Position numbers and translations under genes: made by a program | From: Episyrphus balteatus | Taxonomy: Eukaryota; Arthropoda; Insecta; Diptera; Syrphidae | Reading direction: 5' to 3' | Assembly (NCBI RefSeq): GCF_945859705.1 | Contig: NC_079135.1 | Coordinates: forward strand, 37,993,679 to 38,057,678 | Length of the DNA stretch: 64,000 nucleotides | The notes under the pieces: model-generated | The model's input: the letters and a program-made list of their open reading frames with translations, nothing else | Database searches by the model: none | What the model was told of the DNA's origin: nothing | In this document: piece by piece, positions 1 to 12,926 of the stretch | Position numbering within the stretch: the first letter of the stretch is position 1 | How the letters are laid out: each line of letters opens with the position of its first letter

Positions 1-206
1 AGCTATTTGTCTTCGACTTGTTCGACTATGGAATGATCGAGGTCTCTGTTGTTTATTTGAAAGACTTCTTGGAAGAATTTCATCTATAGTTGGAATTCTT
101 TGATTTGTTCTTCGATAAGGGAAGAAATGTCTTTCCAAATAGTTTGCAAATATTTGTTTAGTTATTCTGTTTTGTCGATCGATTTCTGATTGGTCAATTT
201 GATCAT
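1..206 (-). CDS. Internal exon of a secreted-protein gene, cut by the window edge
   Basis: On the minus strand a good acceptor (T-rich tract ending TTTCAG) precedes a frame that stays open for 68 codons to the window edge. Entering in phase 1, it reads DDQIDQSEIDRQNRITKQ, then continues with a segment containing NYLERHFFPYRR and ends near HSRTSRRQIA. It is basic and polar and has no cysteine in the visible part. The RR pairs and the RTSR motif resemble proprotein-convertase sites, so a secreted precursor is an inference. The phase matches the signal-peptide exon at 18848-18938, which ends in phase 1. No intervening exon was recognised in the 18.6 kb between them, but one cannot be excluded. 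I do not recognise the family. The link between the two exons is inference from phase, strand and order. Confidence 0.6.
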
Positions 207-1589
207 CTGAAATGAAAAAAAAATATTTATTTTTTATTTTTATTCAAATTTATGAAAATGTCAAATTCCTATTTAAATTTTTTAAATTTTTTTATGTGAT
301 GTTTTTTGATAATAAAATAAACGAAACCTTAACAACCTTCTTGATAAATATCTTAAGGTTCTTTTTTTTAAAGTTGATGACATAAAACAATTATTGAATA
401 TTCATTTTAACAAGAATTAAATTTATTGAAAAACAATAAACAAAATTTAAAAAAATCCATTAAAATTAGACAAATCAAAATATTAAATTAATTGTTTACA
501 GTTGGAGATTATGGAAGGTTTTCTAATAAAACATTTGCACCTGGTTTTTAAGTAGAAATATAAAATTTACGACTGACGTTGATGAACTTGTTCTATCTTT
601 AAAATGCAGATTGTGATAGGAGATAAGATTGAGTTTATTTTGTTTGAGACACAGAATCATATTCGGTTTTGAAAAAAAAAAGTACTCATACGCCCGAGTG
701 TACATACACTCGAATTTGGAATATCTGAACAAGCCACTGATCCAAACCAGTCTTTTCAGGAATATTCGACATGTCAACATGAACAATGGTGCAACTTTTT
801 TCAAAATAGGTATTCGTTCATTGAAGAATGAATATTCAGGGAGTTGCTCAAGAAAATATACTACATACTTAAGAATTAACACCAACTTTTTGTTGATTTC
901 GATTTGATTTTGAACTAGCAAATTTTCTTTTATCACCTATCGACAGATGTCATCTATCAGAAAATAAACTAATATCCAACCCTTATTAGCATCCCTGATC
1001 CATTAAATAGAAATTAAAACAAAAATTGGTTTTGTTGATGTCTTCAACACTTTTCCACTGTAAGTCTCAGTTGTTGTTGTTGGATCTACTTTTGTCTACT
1101 TCTGTACTTCTATTTGACTATATCAAAGATCGTTGATCTTTTAAACAACACTTTCCCTTGTCCAAAATCATAACTTCTTAAAAATACCTGTTTTGGTATT
1201 ATTATAAAAAGTTAGACATGTAGGAACACTTTTGTCAAGTGTCATAACAGAAGATGATAATTAATCAATTTTTTAAATAAAAAAAAAACTATAATCTCAA
1301 GATATACGAGACCATCAGATACATAGTGAAACTCTCTTTCTTTTGTATTAATATTTCAAACTTTCGGTACATTCCAATAGCTTCTTTTTTTACCAAAATG
1401 ACATGAAAAATTTAAGTCATCGTCGGTCGGTCGCGCGGCACTATGTCACTTTCAATCCTTGACATATTTCTTGTTTTCTTCTTAAGCCCACTACACTTAT
1501 CCATAAATTTATTTCAATCTGATCTTAAATAATTACATTAATTCATACTCAAAACAGCACTTCTCTAAAATCAACAAAAAATTGAACAA

Positions 1590-4222
1590 GCACGATTGTT
1601 ATATCTTATAGACCGAGAGCCGACAGCATATTTTGGCAGTTTTGATATAACCGAAATTTGAGTGTGCACATATCTAGATATGCACCACAGTATGTCAACG
1701 GAACAAGTCTGGCAGTGATCTTTTTCAGCTTTCCCTTGCCAGACGCATCCAAAGTGCAGCAAAAAATCAATTTTTGGCGTTTTGGTATAACCGAATAAAT
1801 GATACACCAAAAAATCATAAAAAATCCCCTGATTTCGAATCTGTGGGTACCGCAAGTTTCTTTTTCAGCTTTCCCCCCGCCAGACCGCTTTAAAGCATTT
1901 TTAAGTGCATTTTTCTTATAAAAAACCTAATTACTTATTTTCTGTTAGGTATAACCGTATGATGGTAACAAATTAATATTCTATGTCTATTCCAGGTCTA
2001 GAAAATATAATTTTTAGCCAGCTATTTTTCAGCCTTCCCTCCGCCAGACGCATCCAAAGTGCAGTCAAAAATCAACTTTTGGCGTTTTTCTAGGTATTAC
2101 CCCAATAAATGATACACCAAAAAATCATAAAAAATCCCCTGTTTTCAAAAATGTGGGTACCAGAAGTTTTTTTTTAGCTTTCGCCCCGCCAGACCGCTTT
2201 GAAGCATTTTGAAATGCATTTTTCTAATTAAAAACCTAATAGCTTATTTTCTGTTGGGTATAACCGTATGATGGTAACAAATTAAAATTCTATGTCTATT
2301 CCTGGTTTAGAAAATATAAGTTTAAGCCAGATATTTTTCAGCCTTCCCTCTGCCAGACGCCCTTAAAGGTTTCCCAAATAGGTTTTTCCATAGAAAAAAC
2401 ACCTAGTTTCTGTTTTTTTTTTATAAAATTGAAATAATATTTTTTTGTTTAGAGTAACCATATGATGGCCAAATATTAACTTTCTCTGCCTTTTACTGAT
2501 TTAGAAAATGTAAGTTTAAGCCAGTTTTGTTTCAGCCTACCCTCTGCCAGACGCCCGAAAAGGTATTTCAATAGTACGGGAAAGTTAGATTTTGCTATAT
2601 GGGGCACGAGGGTCTGGGAAAAAATCCGAAATGCATTTTGACTTCAGGGCTCGAAAGGCATAAAGACACGAGTCGTAAACCAAATTTTGTTCAATCGCAC
2701 TTAGAGTCATTTGGCCGCCATTTTTGTTTAATACAAATTTTAGTTTTTCACATAACTCGCGTATTTTTGAACCTACAAAAAAAAACAATGTATGACAAAC
2801 TTGAAATAATTTAATTTTCTACAATATATGTTAAGTAACATTTTTCGATTATCCCTTTGGTTTAAAAGTTAGGATGTTTTTTTTTTAAACACGTCAAAAA
2901 GTGATTTTCTTATTTTTGTCATATCTCTTTTACTTGAGCGTTTTTTAAAAAATTTGTTCGTTGTAAAAGTTGTAGATCTTTTAATTACCTTCATTTGTTA
3001 CAATATTGGTTTTTCGATTTGACAGACCGTTTTCGATCTGTAGGCAAAAAACTTCAAAAAATTGCAATTTTTTGTATAGGGACAAACAAAATATGATTCT
3101 TGGTGCGGTTGTACAAAATGTGGTTTTAGACTCTTTCGATCCCTGGGTTTATGCTCTTTTAATCCCTAAAGTCAAAATGCATTTCGGATTTTTTCCCAGA
3201 CCCTCATGCCCCATATAGCAAAATCTAACTTTCCCGTACTATTGAAATACCTTTTCGGGCGTCTGGCAGAGGGTAGGCTGAAACAAAACTGGCTTAAACT
3301 TACATTTTCTAAATCAGTAAAAGGCAGAGAAAGTTAATATTTGGCCATCATATGGTTACTCTAAACAAAAAAATATTATTTCAATTTTATAAGAAAAAAA
3401 CAGAAACTAGGTGTTTTTTATATGGAAAAACCTATTTGGGAAACCTTTAAGGGCGTCTGGCAGAGGGAAGGCTGAAAAATATCTGGCTTAAACTTATATT
3501 TTCTAAACCAGGAATAGACATAGAATTTTAATTTGTTACCATCATACGGTTATACCCAACAGAAAATAAGCTATTAGGTTTTTAATTAGAAAAATGCATT
3601 TCAAAATGCTTCAAAGCGGTCTGGCGGGGCGAAACCTAAAAAAAAACTTCTGGTACCCACATTTTTGAAAACAGGGGATTTTTTATGATTTTTTGGTGTA
3701 TCATTTATTGGGGTAATACCTAGTAAAACGCCAAAAGTTGATTTTTGACTGCACTTTGGATGCGTCTGGCAGAGGGAAGACTGAAAAAAAGCTGGCTAAA
3801 AATTTTATTTCCTAGACCTGGAATAGTCATAGAATATTAATTTGTTACCATCATACGGTTATACCTAACAGAAAATAAGTAATCAAGGTTTTTATTAGAA
3901 AAATGCACTTAAAAATGCTTTAAAGCGGTCTGGCGGGGGGAAAGCTGAAAAAGAAACTTGCGGTACCCACAGATTCGAAATCAGGGGATTTTTTATGATT
4001 TTTTGGTGTATCATTTATTCGGTTATACCAAAACGCCAAAAATTGATTTTTTGCTGCACTTTCGATGCGTCTGGCAAGGGAAAGCTGAAAAAGATCACTG
4101 CCAGACTTGTTCCGTTGACATACTGTGGTGCATATCTAGATATGTGCACACTCGAATTTCGGTTATATTAAAACTGCCAAAATATGCTGCCGGCTCTTAG
4201 ACTATTATGAAGTAACAATCAC
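1590..4222. mobile_element. 2.6-kb foldback element (long inverted repeat)
   Basis: The left arm (about 1590-2710) and right arm (about 3110-4222) are reverse complements with scattered differences, around a centre near 2906. Matching landmarks are CCGACAGCATATTTTGGCAG near 1620 with its complement near 4180, and GGGGCACGAGGGTCTGGG near 2600 with CCCAGACCCTCATGCCCC near 3198. Each arm is itself built of repeats: a block starting CAGACGCATCCAAAGTGCAG occurs near 1742 and 2045, about 303 bp apart, with decayed relatives near 2346 and 2548. The same 35-residue open reading appears on opposite strands of the two arms, which is a mirror effect and not a gene. No transposase was seen. The structure fits a foldback-type element that moves with outside enzymes. 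Confidence 0.85.
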
Positions 4223-4599
4223 ACAACAAAATTATCTTCTGCTACATCTTAATAGTCTGAAAAGTACTGTTGATGGTTTAATGAGTTTTCGATTTTGGTT
4301 GGTATCAATTTTTTATTTCTATTGATGCGTTTCAATTTTCAAAGAACTTCAATCCAAGTCATTTCGTAAAAATGACAGATTTTAGAAAACAAGTTCGTGA
4401 TTATTTGGTTGATGGTTAATAGTTGCTTTTTTTGAAAACTTGTTTTCTTTAAAGAATATCACAACTTACATATTTAATTATTTTCGGTGCAGAATTAGAG
4501 AGTTCAAACAAAATTTTTAAAGATTCAATGGTCCGAATAGCTCCAATTTTAAGAAAAGTCATTGCCGATTAAACGCAAGTAGGTATACTTATAATTTTT

Positions 4600-5790
4600 G
4601 GCTTCAACAGGTAAAATATAATTGAAACCTATGTTACACTGATGAAATTCGGGATAAAGCAGGAACAAAGGATCCATAAAGTTCTTAAAAAATATTTTAG
4701 GTTAAATGGTTTTTTTTTTAAGGGGTTGAGTTATGTGTAAGAAAGGTATCATAACAGCTGACATAAGTTTTGTTAGTTTTTAAAACTTGGTGAAAAAGTT
4801 TCGTTTGTTTTAAAAACTAAGAATCTAAGGAGTCTACAAAATTTTTTGAGTGAAAGGGTGTTTTTTTTTTTTAATGATGATAATGAATTCAGAAATAATT
4901 TCACAAAAACTGGGACAAAAATGGTACTCCAATGAAAATTGGTAGAAATGTTAATTTATAAAAGAAACCAGGAATCTAAACAGTAAACAATCTATACAAA
5001 TATTAGCTGCGTTCCTTTGGAAATATTTATCTACTTTTTAGTACTTAAAACTACTTTGATCTACTTTGCTATACTGAAAAAGTAGTTCAAAGCAGCTTTA
5101 AGTACTAAAAAGTAGATAAATATTTCCAAAGGAACGCAGCTATTGTAGATGATTTTGTTGGGAAATAAAGAAAATTCGCTTCCCCTACGAACTTTATTAA
5201 AATTGTTGTCTTTGTCATGGGAATTACAAATAAAATAAATCTATAAATTTGTTTCATGTGTTTTTTTTTTTAGGTTTAGTGAAAATATGTATCTATTGCA
5301 AAAACTAAGTAAAAGTAATGACAATTATGTTGTGGAAACTAGAATTTAAGGTGTCTCTGAAAATATCATGGCTAAAATTGTGTTTTTTTTTATTGAGAAC
5401 AAAATTGATGGGTCATCCTAATGAAATTTGGTACAAACGTTGCATTAGCAAGTTTGTGCGATCCAGTAGGCCATTTTGCCTAGGGTAATGGGGCCCCTAA
5501 ACAAAATTGGATAGAGGGCCCCCAAAGGGCTACTAAGAACTTAAATATAAACATTCAATTTGTCATCAAAACTAAAAATAAAATGCAATTTTTAGTGAAA
5601 GGGTGTTTTTTTTGGGTGAAGAGAACATGAACATTTTCTATCAAAACCAGTTTAAAAGGTCGTACCTGATTGAAATCCAGTAGTAAAGTTACATAAGGAT
5701 AAGATTGAAGTGTATGTGTATCTATTGAGGTCGTACAATTATATTGGATAAAAGGGTGTTTTTCGAGCAAGGCAAATGTAGAGATTTTAC
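4600..5790. repeat. Degenerate array of T-rich repeat units
   Basis: The motif GAAAGGGTGTTTTTT recurs exactly or nearly so around 4706, 4853, 5378, 5599 and 5752. A second motif, TGAAATTNGGTA, recurs near 4640, 4933, 5421 and 5669. Several intervals are close to 150 bp. The same two motifs appear on the opposite strand near 47880-48060. This looks like an old tandem or element-internal repeat, now heavily diverged. A 137-bp hairpin MITE at 5005-5141 interrupts it. Confidence 0.45.
5005..5141. mobile_element. Short hairpin MITE, 137 bp
   Basis: The ends are AGCTGCGTTCCTTTGGAAAT and its reverse complement. The inverted match continues through the TTTATCTACTTTTTAGTACTT segment, leaving only a short loop around 5050-5090. 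It is noncoding and too small for a transposase. Transcription in either direction would give a long, nearly perfect stem. Confidence 0.8.
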
Positions 5791-5850
5791 AGAAAAGTTA
5801 TTACGATAAATCTATCATCTATATCATGTGACAGCCAGCATAAATGTTAA

Positions 5851-6383
5851 AGTAACATATCGTCGGCGGAAAGCAAAATTGTTCTAAGTCACAAAAAAGC
5901 AAATTCTACAGGGGACGATTTTTAAGTTTCAAATTGATTGAAAGCGATATTTTTTTGTTCGTCGGTAATTCAAGTTATGTTTTTTATAAAGTTTGTTCTT
6001 TTCTTTTGAAGAAACCATACAAACTTACTTCATTAGTAAATTATATACTATTTTTTAATTTTTTTAAAAACTAAAAACCCAAAATTGGACATAGAAAAAT
6101 TCCTATACAAGTACGCCCTTTCCTTAAATAAAAAGTGGACTAAGAAAAAAATATGATGGGACTTAGAACAATTAAGAATACTCGGATTTTATTTTCAGAT
6201 AGCTACTTACCTGTTTTTATTGTTCTATGTCCCATTAAATTATTTGCCGAAGAAATTTTTTTAGTAAAAAACGCTTTTCAAATTAGGAAAGAGCACCTTC
6301 AAATTAGTAAAACTGCATCATTATCTCATTTTCGGTAAAAAGTGGATTTAGAACAATTTTGCTTTCCGCCGCCGATATGTAGC
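5851..6383. mobile_element. TIR element (MITE), family copy 1
   Basis: Inverted ends share CGGCGGAAAGCAAAATTG followed by TTCTAA, and the match extends outward through CATATCG. TTAA is found just outside both ends (5847-5850 and 6384-6387), either as a target duplication or as part of the inverted repeat. The interior repeats short AAAGTGGAYTTAGAACA-like motifs. A diverged second copy lies at 26301-26730. Confidence 0.75.
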
Positions 6384-8230
6384 TTAAAATGAGTTTTATA
6401 TGATAAAATGCATGCTTTTCGTTTCTGTATCGTTGAATGCTAGATTTAATCTAAAATAATTAAATATACAAATGTGCAACATTCGCATCCGAACTATTAT
6501 TCCAAAGTTTTAATCTCCGCGCACGTGGGTGAAAATAATATTTTTTGAACATTTGAAATATGTCGATCACAAAACAATGATTTATTAGCAAAGCCCATGG
6601 TATGCTATTAAAGAAACTTTTTTAAACGCTACTGCAAATCATAAGAGTATTATGAATATATCCCCATGAAGTATGTATAATTTGATTAATGTCTAAACAA
6701 GCTCTTAAGCTTTTTCAAAGCACAAAACTTAACAAACATTATAGAAGAGAAGATACTTCTTCTTTATTGATGAGTAAATCATCTCTTCACAAAACACCTG
6801 TTAATTGGCCAATTATTTATATTTATGCTTTGAATAAGACCAAAGGCTTAAGGTCAATTGAAACCACATTTTTAACTTGAAGCCATTTGGTGCGTCGTAG
6901 TTCCGAAGTGAAAGTCTGTTGTCAAATGTATGGTGGTCTTAGAAACATTTAATATCTGTGGCTCAGAAAAAACCAACAGATAAATCAATAACCGCAGTAA
7001 TATAATTAATAGTTATCCATCTTCGTGTGTCGTTGATTAAAGTGAAAAATAAATGCTATTTGGAATTTGGAAAATGTATAGATTCGTGCAGGAATGGTTG
7101 GAGCCCGATACTGGCGTCTGCTTTAAGTGTTCGATCTTTAATAATGACCTGGTCTTCACTTTACATTCTTGGTTGATAATGGTTATTGCTGTTCATTTTC
7201 AAAATTTGAAATTGGAAAATTGAGAACGGAAGAGTTATTGGCCTTCTTGATCTGAAAATTGAATTGCATCTTGGCCCTAACAAAAAGGCCCTAAACTTTC
7301 TTAATCCAACACTTAACACGACTGCATTTCATACTTTTATTTTTTTTTTCAGAGAAAGTCATTATTTTGTAAGAGGTAATATCAAGATGATCGCAGATCA
7401 TGCTTCCATAGTGAAACAATCTCACGACTGGCTAGCTACTTCATACATAGTAAACCAAAACTGGCTTTGTTACAATTTTATTATAATTGTTTCCGAAGAA
7501 TTCGCATTGTTGGACATTACGCTAACCAGTAAAAGAGTTGCACTAAAAAGAGATCAGTTTACTATGGTTGATGTTTGATAGAGTAGTTAACTGCATGGTT
7601 TCATCGCATAAATTATGTAAGTGCACATAGACTGTTTGTCTATTGCAAGTTAAATGCTTTATTTGTCCAAACATATACAATTTGTATGGTTAAGAAAAAA
7701 CTGGATCAAGATACAAACATGGTTACAGGAATAAAATATAAAAATTATTTTGCTTAGTTAACGCTTTGTTAACCTGAAAACGTCAATCATAATGATTTTT
7801 GTTTGGGCTTCTGTGCAATAGGTAAATATAAATTGAGGATGAATAGTGTTTCAGTACTTCATCTGAGTAGGTAGACACCTACGTGACAATTAAAGTTGTT
7901 TGACAAAACTATTATAAGTCACTTATGTAAATACTTTTGCAAAACATAATGTTAAAACATTATTAAGTTCTTGTGACATACAATTTTTATTAAAAATGTT
8001 TGATAGGTTGACGTAAAAACACAACCGCATGTAGGTAACTACTTGGCATTTGTATTTTGCAAAGGAGAATGGTCATTTCTGACGTTAGGCGACCACCAAT
8101 GAAATTGGTATCAAATGAAAGAACTATAACTTAGGAAAAACTTTTACTTGGGTTAATCATTGTGTTGCACCATCAATACCCACTGATTTCAATAGTATTC
8201 TTATGACCCGTATGCATTGCGATTTGGATA

Positions 8231-8660
8231 CGAATATCTTCTAAACGGTTAAAGCAATCAATTTTGATTTGAATTTTTTGTTGAACGTTTAAGCCCCTAC
8301 AAGAATACATCCTGCTAATTTGAAAATAATGAATTTTCAGTGAATTTGAAAAATTTTAAAAGTTAAAAATATTTTTATAATTTTTTTTAACTTTGACCTC
8401 GAATATCTTTAGAATGGTTAGATTAATGAAAAAAGCTAAAAAGACCTTTTTTGTGGAACAATCTATTTACTACAAGAATATATCTCGCGCGTTTGATTAT
8501 TATAATTTTTTATTTTGTTACAAAATTAAGAACAAAAAACGAATTTTTAAAGATTTTCTCGATTTTTGGACCTCAAATATCTATTAAACGGTTAGATGAA
8601 AAAAGTTTTAAAGACCTTTTTTGTAAAGCGGTCAATTTCCTACATGAATATGTAAAGAAA
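8231..8660. repeat. Degenerate tandem repeat, unit about 170 bp
   Basis: Three related units start at about 8231, 8400 and 8574 (spacing 169 and 174), each with a CGAATATCTTNNAAACGGTT-like opening. Two of the units also share AAAGACCTTTTTTGT. Units are recognisable but well diverged. Open frames here are by-products of the repeat. Confidence 0.6.
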
Positions 8661-9354
8661 AATGGTAAATAGTCCATTAATAAATACATGATTTATTTTA
8701 TTAGAAGCTTGATGTAAAAATGAAAAATTGCGAAGCGGAGGACCTTCCTATTAATAGAAAGAGCTCATATTTGGTTAGTATTTTCTAGAAGTGTCTAGCA
8801 ATCGGATTTTTAGGAGTACAACATTTTTGATCCACCCTGGACATATACATATATAATAATGTCCCAATAAATATTCCAAGTTTGCGGACACGATTGTCAA
8901 ACGCAACATTGTCAAAAAATCAAAAATTAATTTTAGTCTTTGTTGCTTATTGGTCTTAAGGACTTATTTAAGAAAAAGTGGTTTGTTGAGGCCTTACAGC
9001 TCATGCAAATTCCAATAATTGCAGTGTAATCATCCGCTGGAGAGCTTAGTGAGCTGAATTTTTGCAGCGTGATAATGAAGATGCTTTGCAAATTTTATAA
9101 GTTTCGTCAAAATCGATACGTTTTGACCACAATCATCCTTTATTTTAAACGAAGTATTTTTTGAGATTCTACTCCACTGGCCTCGACTATTTAGCCAAAA
9201 AAATATAAAAAGCCGATCTTATTTGAAATTTAAGACAGTACTCTACAATCGAATCGTTTTTAAACGAGCTGTAAAACGAAATGTATTCAATTCATTCACG
9301 GATACAATTTACGTCAGTCTAGTTTTTGATATGGTTTGAAAAAAAAAACATGTT

Positions 9355-9590
9355 TTAGCTATTGGCATTTAATGTTCGAGGGCAAATGTGGTTTTCAAAA
9401 AAAAAGAATTTACGTCACTATGACGGAGATAGATCAATTTAATTAGACCCTACTGACGCACATAGTTTGCAAAAAATCTTAAATATTGGATTGATTTAAC
9501 ATTATTCTCAGGGCTATTGTGGTTAATTTTTGGCATAATAATATTTTAACAAATGATTGATCAATAGAAAATGATAAACACTTGTTATCA
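9355..9590. repeat. Intronic direct-repeat block, copy A
   Basis: Shares an ordered series of motifs with 11985-12215 in the same orientation: TTCGAGGGCAAAT, GGTTTTCAAAAAAAA, AATTAGACCC, TGACGCA, CTTAAATATTG and ATGATAAACA. Between the motifs the copies have drifted. It could be an old dispersed element or a segmental duplication. Confidence 0.6.
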
Positions 9591-11984
9591 TATATCTTAT
9601 AAAGTTGACGTCTTTGTGGTTTCTGTTTTAAGTTTTCCGCCAGTAGTACCTACTAACAAGTACAATTATGTTTGGCAACAGATACATAATTTGATTTATG
9701 TTTTATTATTTTTGAGAAGATCTTTGCTTTAATTAATCATTCCTAATATTTTTTTTTTTTATTTTTAAACTGAAATTGGGACTCAACCTCGGAATAAAAG
9801 AAGTATTTTTATTTTCATTTTAAACTGAGCGCAAAAATCACGTAATATTTCAATTTGAAATGTTTGCACGATACTTTTAAAATGCACAAATTTAGTCCTT
9901 TTTTCAATGTAATACACTATACCTATGCCCTTTAAGAATTGAGTAGCCCAACATTTAAAAATTAATTTTATAATAATATAATAAAACAATGGAATGATTG
10001 TTTTGCATGCATATGTGTAGCCACTTCACAGCTCCAAGTTTAGGTATGAATGTAAATTGAATTCTTTTTATTCAGAAAGAAATGCATCAGATATTCTTGA
10101 AGTAAAGGTTTTAACCAAAAACACGATAATTGAAACTTTCAAAGCTCAACAATTTTTCACAAACTTTTTTATTGAAACTTAGGTAATTTTTTCAAAAAAT
10201 AGCGAAAAACTCGAATAAATAAAACTATACTTTATAAAAAAAAGCTTACTTGAAACAGAAAAACGTACGTTTTACTAAAATCAAACCATTTATTTTTATG
10301 AAAATTTTCGTTGAAATTTTCACTAGAAAATCAGAAATCAACAAAACATTTCCATCGTTAACACTGTTAATAAAGGTTCAAAAAATATTTGTTTTATGAG
10401 CGACTTTTTTTGCATCGTCTATCATTGTTATGTCATGCCACATTCTTATCACGATTTGGGTTTTTTTTACGAATCCTATCGGAAGTAAAAAAAATGTTGA
10501 CTTTCACATAAAAACCGCCATTTAGAGCATAATGTTGAATTTCGAACTAAAATCAAAAATACTATTTTTTAATATCCGAAAATCGAATTTATACCAAAAT
10601 TGAAAAAAAAAAACTAAGTTAACTTAATATAAAAGAGGCAAATTTAATTGTGAGTTTGATTGAGAAAAAATCAAGACCAGATTTTACTCTACTAACTCAG
10701 CTGAATGCTCAAGCCTCACTTTTTAAAAATTCCGTTTTCAATAACTTAAAAAAAATGCGTCGTGATTTCAGCAAATCAAAAAAAGTGTAGAACACTCTTA
10801 TTAAGCTATTAAGTTTCCTCTCCATATGTAGGTAAGTATTGCAATTAAAATGAGTTTTGTTTTTCCTTTTTTTCCTCAGTAATGACCCAACGAATTTAAT
10901 TTAAATTTTATGAGTTCGTATTTTGTGAAGTATTAAATGTTTGTAATTTATTTTTAAAAAAATGTTTCTCAGCCTTAAAACCGACATTAAAAAATGTGTA
11001 TCAATCAAAATATTTCATTAATGATTTAATACGTTACATTTTTCGAGAATTCAATGCATTTGTTCTTATTTTATTTGTATTACACTCATAAGTATTCCTT
11101 TCATTCATTTGCAATCTTCAAGGTAAAAGCTAGATTGTTTTCAACAATGATGATAAATTAACTACAACAAAACAAGCATAACACTCTGATTAATCCAATC
11201 AATCAAAAAAAAAAAACCTCTGCCTTCCTTCATAGAAGTATTGTATGTGCTCAAAGATTAACTTTCTGAAAGTAAATTCCTTTAAATGTTCTTGAATTTC
11301 ATAATTTGATCATTAACATGCCATTCAATTGGTTGCATGTTTTTTTTTTTTATTTCAGTTTTAATTTAGCCTGGACAAACTTTATTTATTATCAAAAGTT
11401 TTCTAAGTTCATTTTGGAGAATTATAAAGTTTTTTTTGTATTAATTAGAGCAGCTCATTAATTCAAATCAAATGCGCATAGTTAAGCAATAAAAAATAGA
11501 GTTAAAACTCCAGTACGAAAATATATGAGTTCGTTATCTTTGCATAAATTGTTAGCATTCTCTTTAACTAAAGTTTAATGTGAAATTTCTCTATACTTTT
11601 GAGATGTCAACATTTCTTTTTCTCATGCTAATTTGTCTAGATGGAATGAAATATAATAAAATTAAAAATTTAGCCAATTTTAGTGAATTCCCCCTCTCAA
11701 ACTGTAAACGAAAAACCAGACGGATTAATATCCAAAGAAAGCATATTTGACGAAGGAAGTGTGCAATAATAATGAACAAACAAATTTTTATGATTGAGAC
11801 TCTAAATAACTTGTTTTGTTTTATTTGAAAAACGTGTCTTGAAAAAAAAAATGATAATACATATTAGTGTATTGAACTTCCTAATCATATTTTAGAAAAA
11901 CATTAAATCAAAATTTGTCAATATTTTAAGGCTTTATTAAGGTTGAATCGGTAGTTTTTTGTTTAAAAATAAACAAGTCTATTT

Positions 11985-12215
11985 GTGTTGGCTTTTGGTA
12001 TTCGAGGGCAAATTCGGTTTTCAAAAAAAAAAAAAAAAAACAGAATTTGCGTCAATATGAGAGGGTTTGACCATTATAATTAGACCCAAGTGACGCAAAT
12101 GACTCTCAAAGACCTTAAATATTGAATTGTTAAAGATTATTTTCAAGGTTATTTTTGTTGGCATTGTAATAATTTGAACAAATAATAGATCATAGAAAAA
12201 GATAAACAGGGGGTG
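11985..12215. repeat. Intronic direct-repeat block, copy B
   Basis: Partner of 9355-9590, about 2.63 kb downstream, same orientation and motif order. No inverted ends or poly(A) tail mark either copy as a known transposon class. Confidence 0.6.
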
Positions 12216-12926
12216 TTTAATTTATTTTTTTATGATGCTGAAATTTTTTTTTTGTTTTTTTTTTTTTAAGATTGATTTTTTCTTATCACTATGCAAAATC
12301 AGAAATTTCACCGTCATGCAACGGTAATATATTCTAATTATGACAGTTATTCGCCGATATTTTTGAGTAGGAGGCTTACAAAAAAAAAATATTAATTTTG
12401 CATATAAATGAGGAGATATCAAAATATTATTTTTAGCTTTTAACTTTTGTGTTATTTCTCATGTCGAAATCATAACCATCAAAATTCATTTTTATTTTTG
12501 GTTAGGTATTAAATTATAAATTCTACATCTACATCAACAATATAATATACTACATACAACGGTACATTCAGGTTTTACACAAAGAATTTGTCCGTACGTA
12601 TTCAAAAGGTTTCAACAACTTTTTCGCTAAACTGGTTTCTTGTTCTTCACCAAATTTAAGTGAGTAAAGAGATCACCTCGCAAACAGTTCAAAATATAAG
12701 GAGTTTTTGGGACTTAAAACCACTCTTTTCCCAGATATTACAAAAGGGGTATAGAGAAATTAAAATTTTCCGGCTGGAATCTTGTTCACATGAAACTTTC
12801 AAAAGGGAATATCGGTGCGTCCATCTGTCATTGGTTTGGTCAAAAGTGTTTCGTTTCAAATTGTCATTTGTTTAAGAAAATATTTCCCCATAAGATTCAA
12901 TGGTAGCGTATTTACTTTAATTCGTT

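Noticed and set aside
523..936. 137-codon minus-strand frame and an overlapping plus-strand frame
   Set aside because: No domain and composition of AT-rich intron. It falls inside the first intron of the secreted-protein gene. Kept as noise unless transcripts show otherwise.
1571..1855. 94-codon frame, and its mirror at 3958-4200
   Set aside because: The same peptide appears on opposite strands of the two arms of the foldback element, so it is repeat sequence and has no family features.
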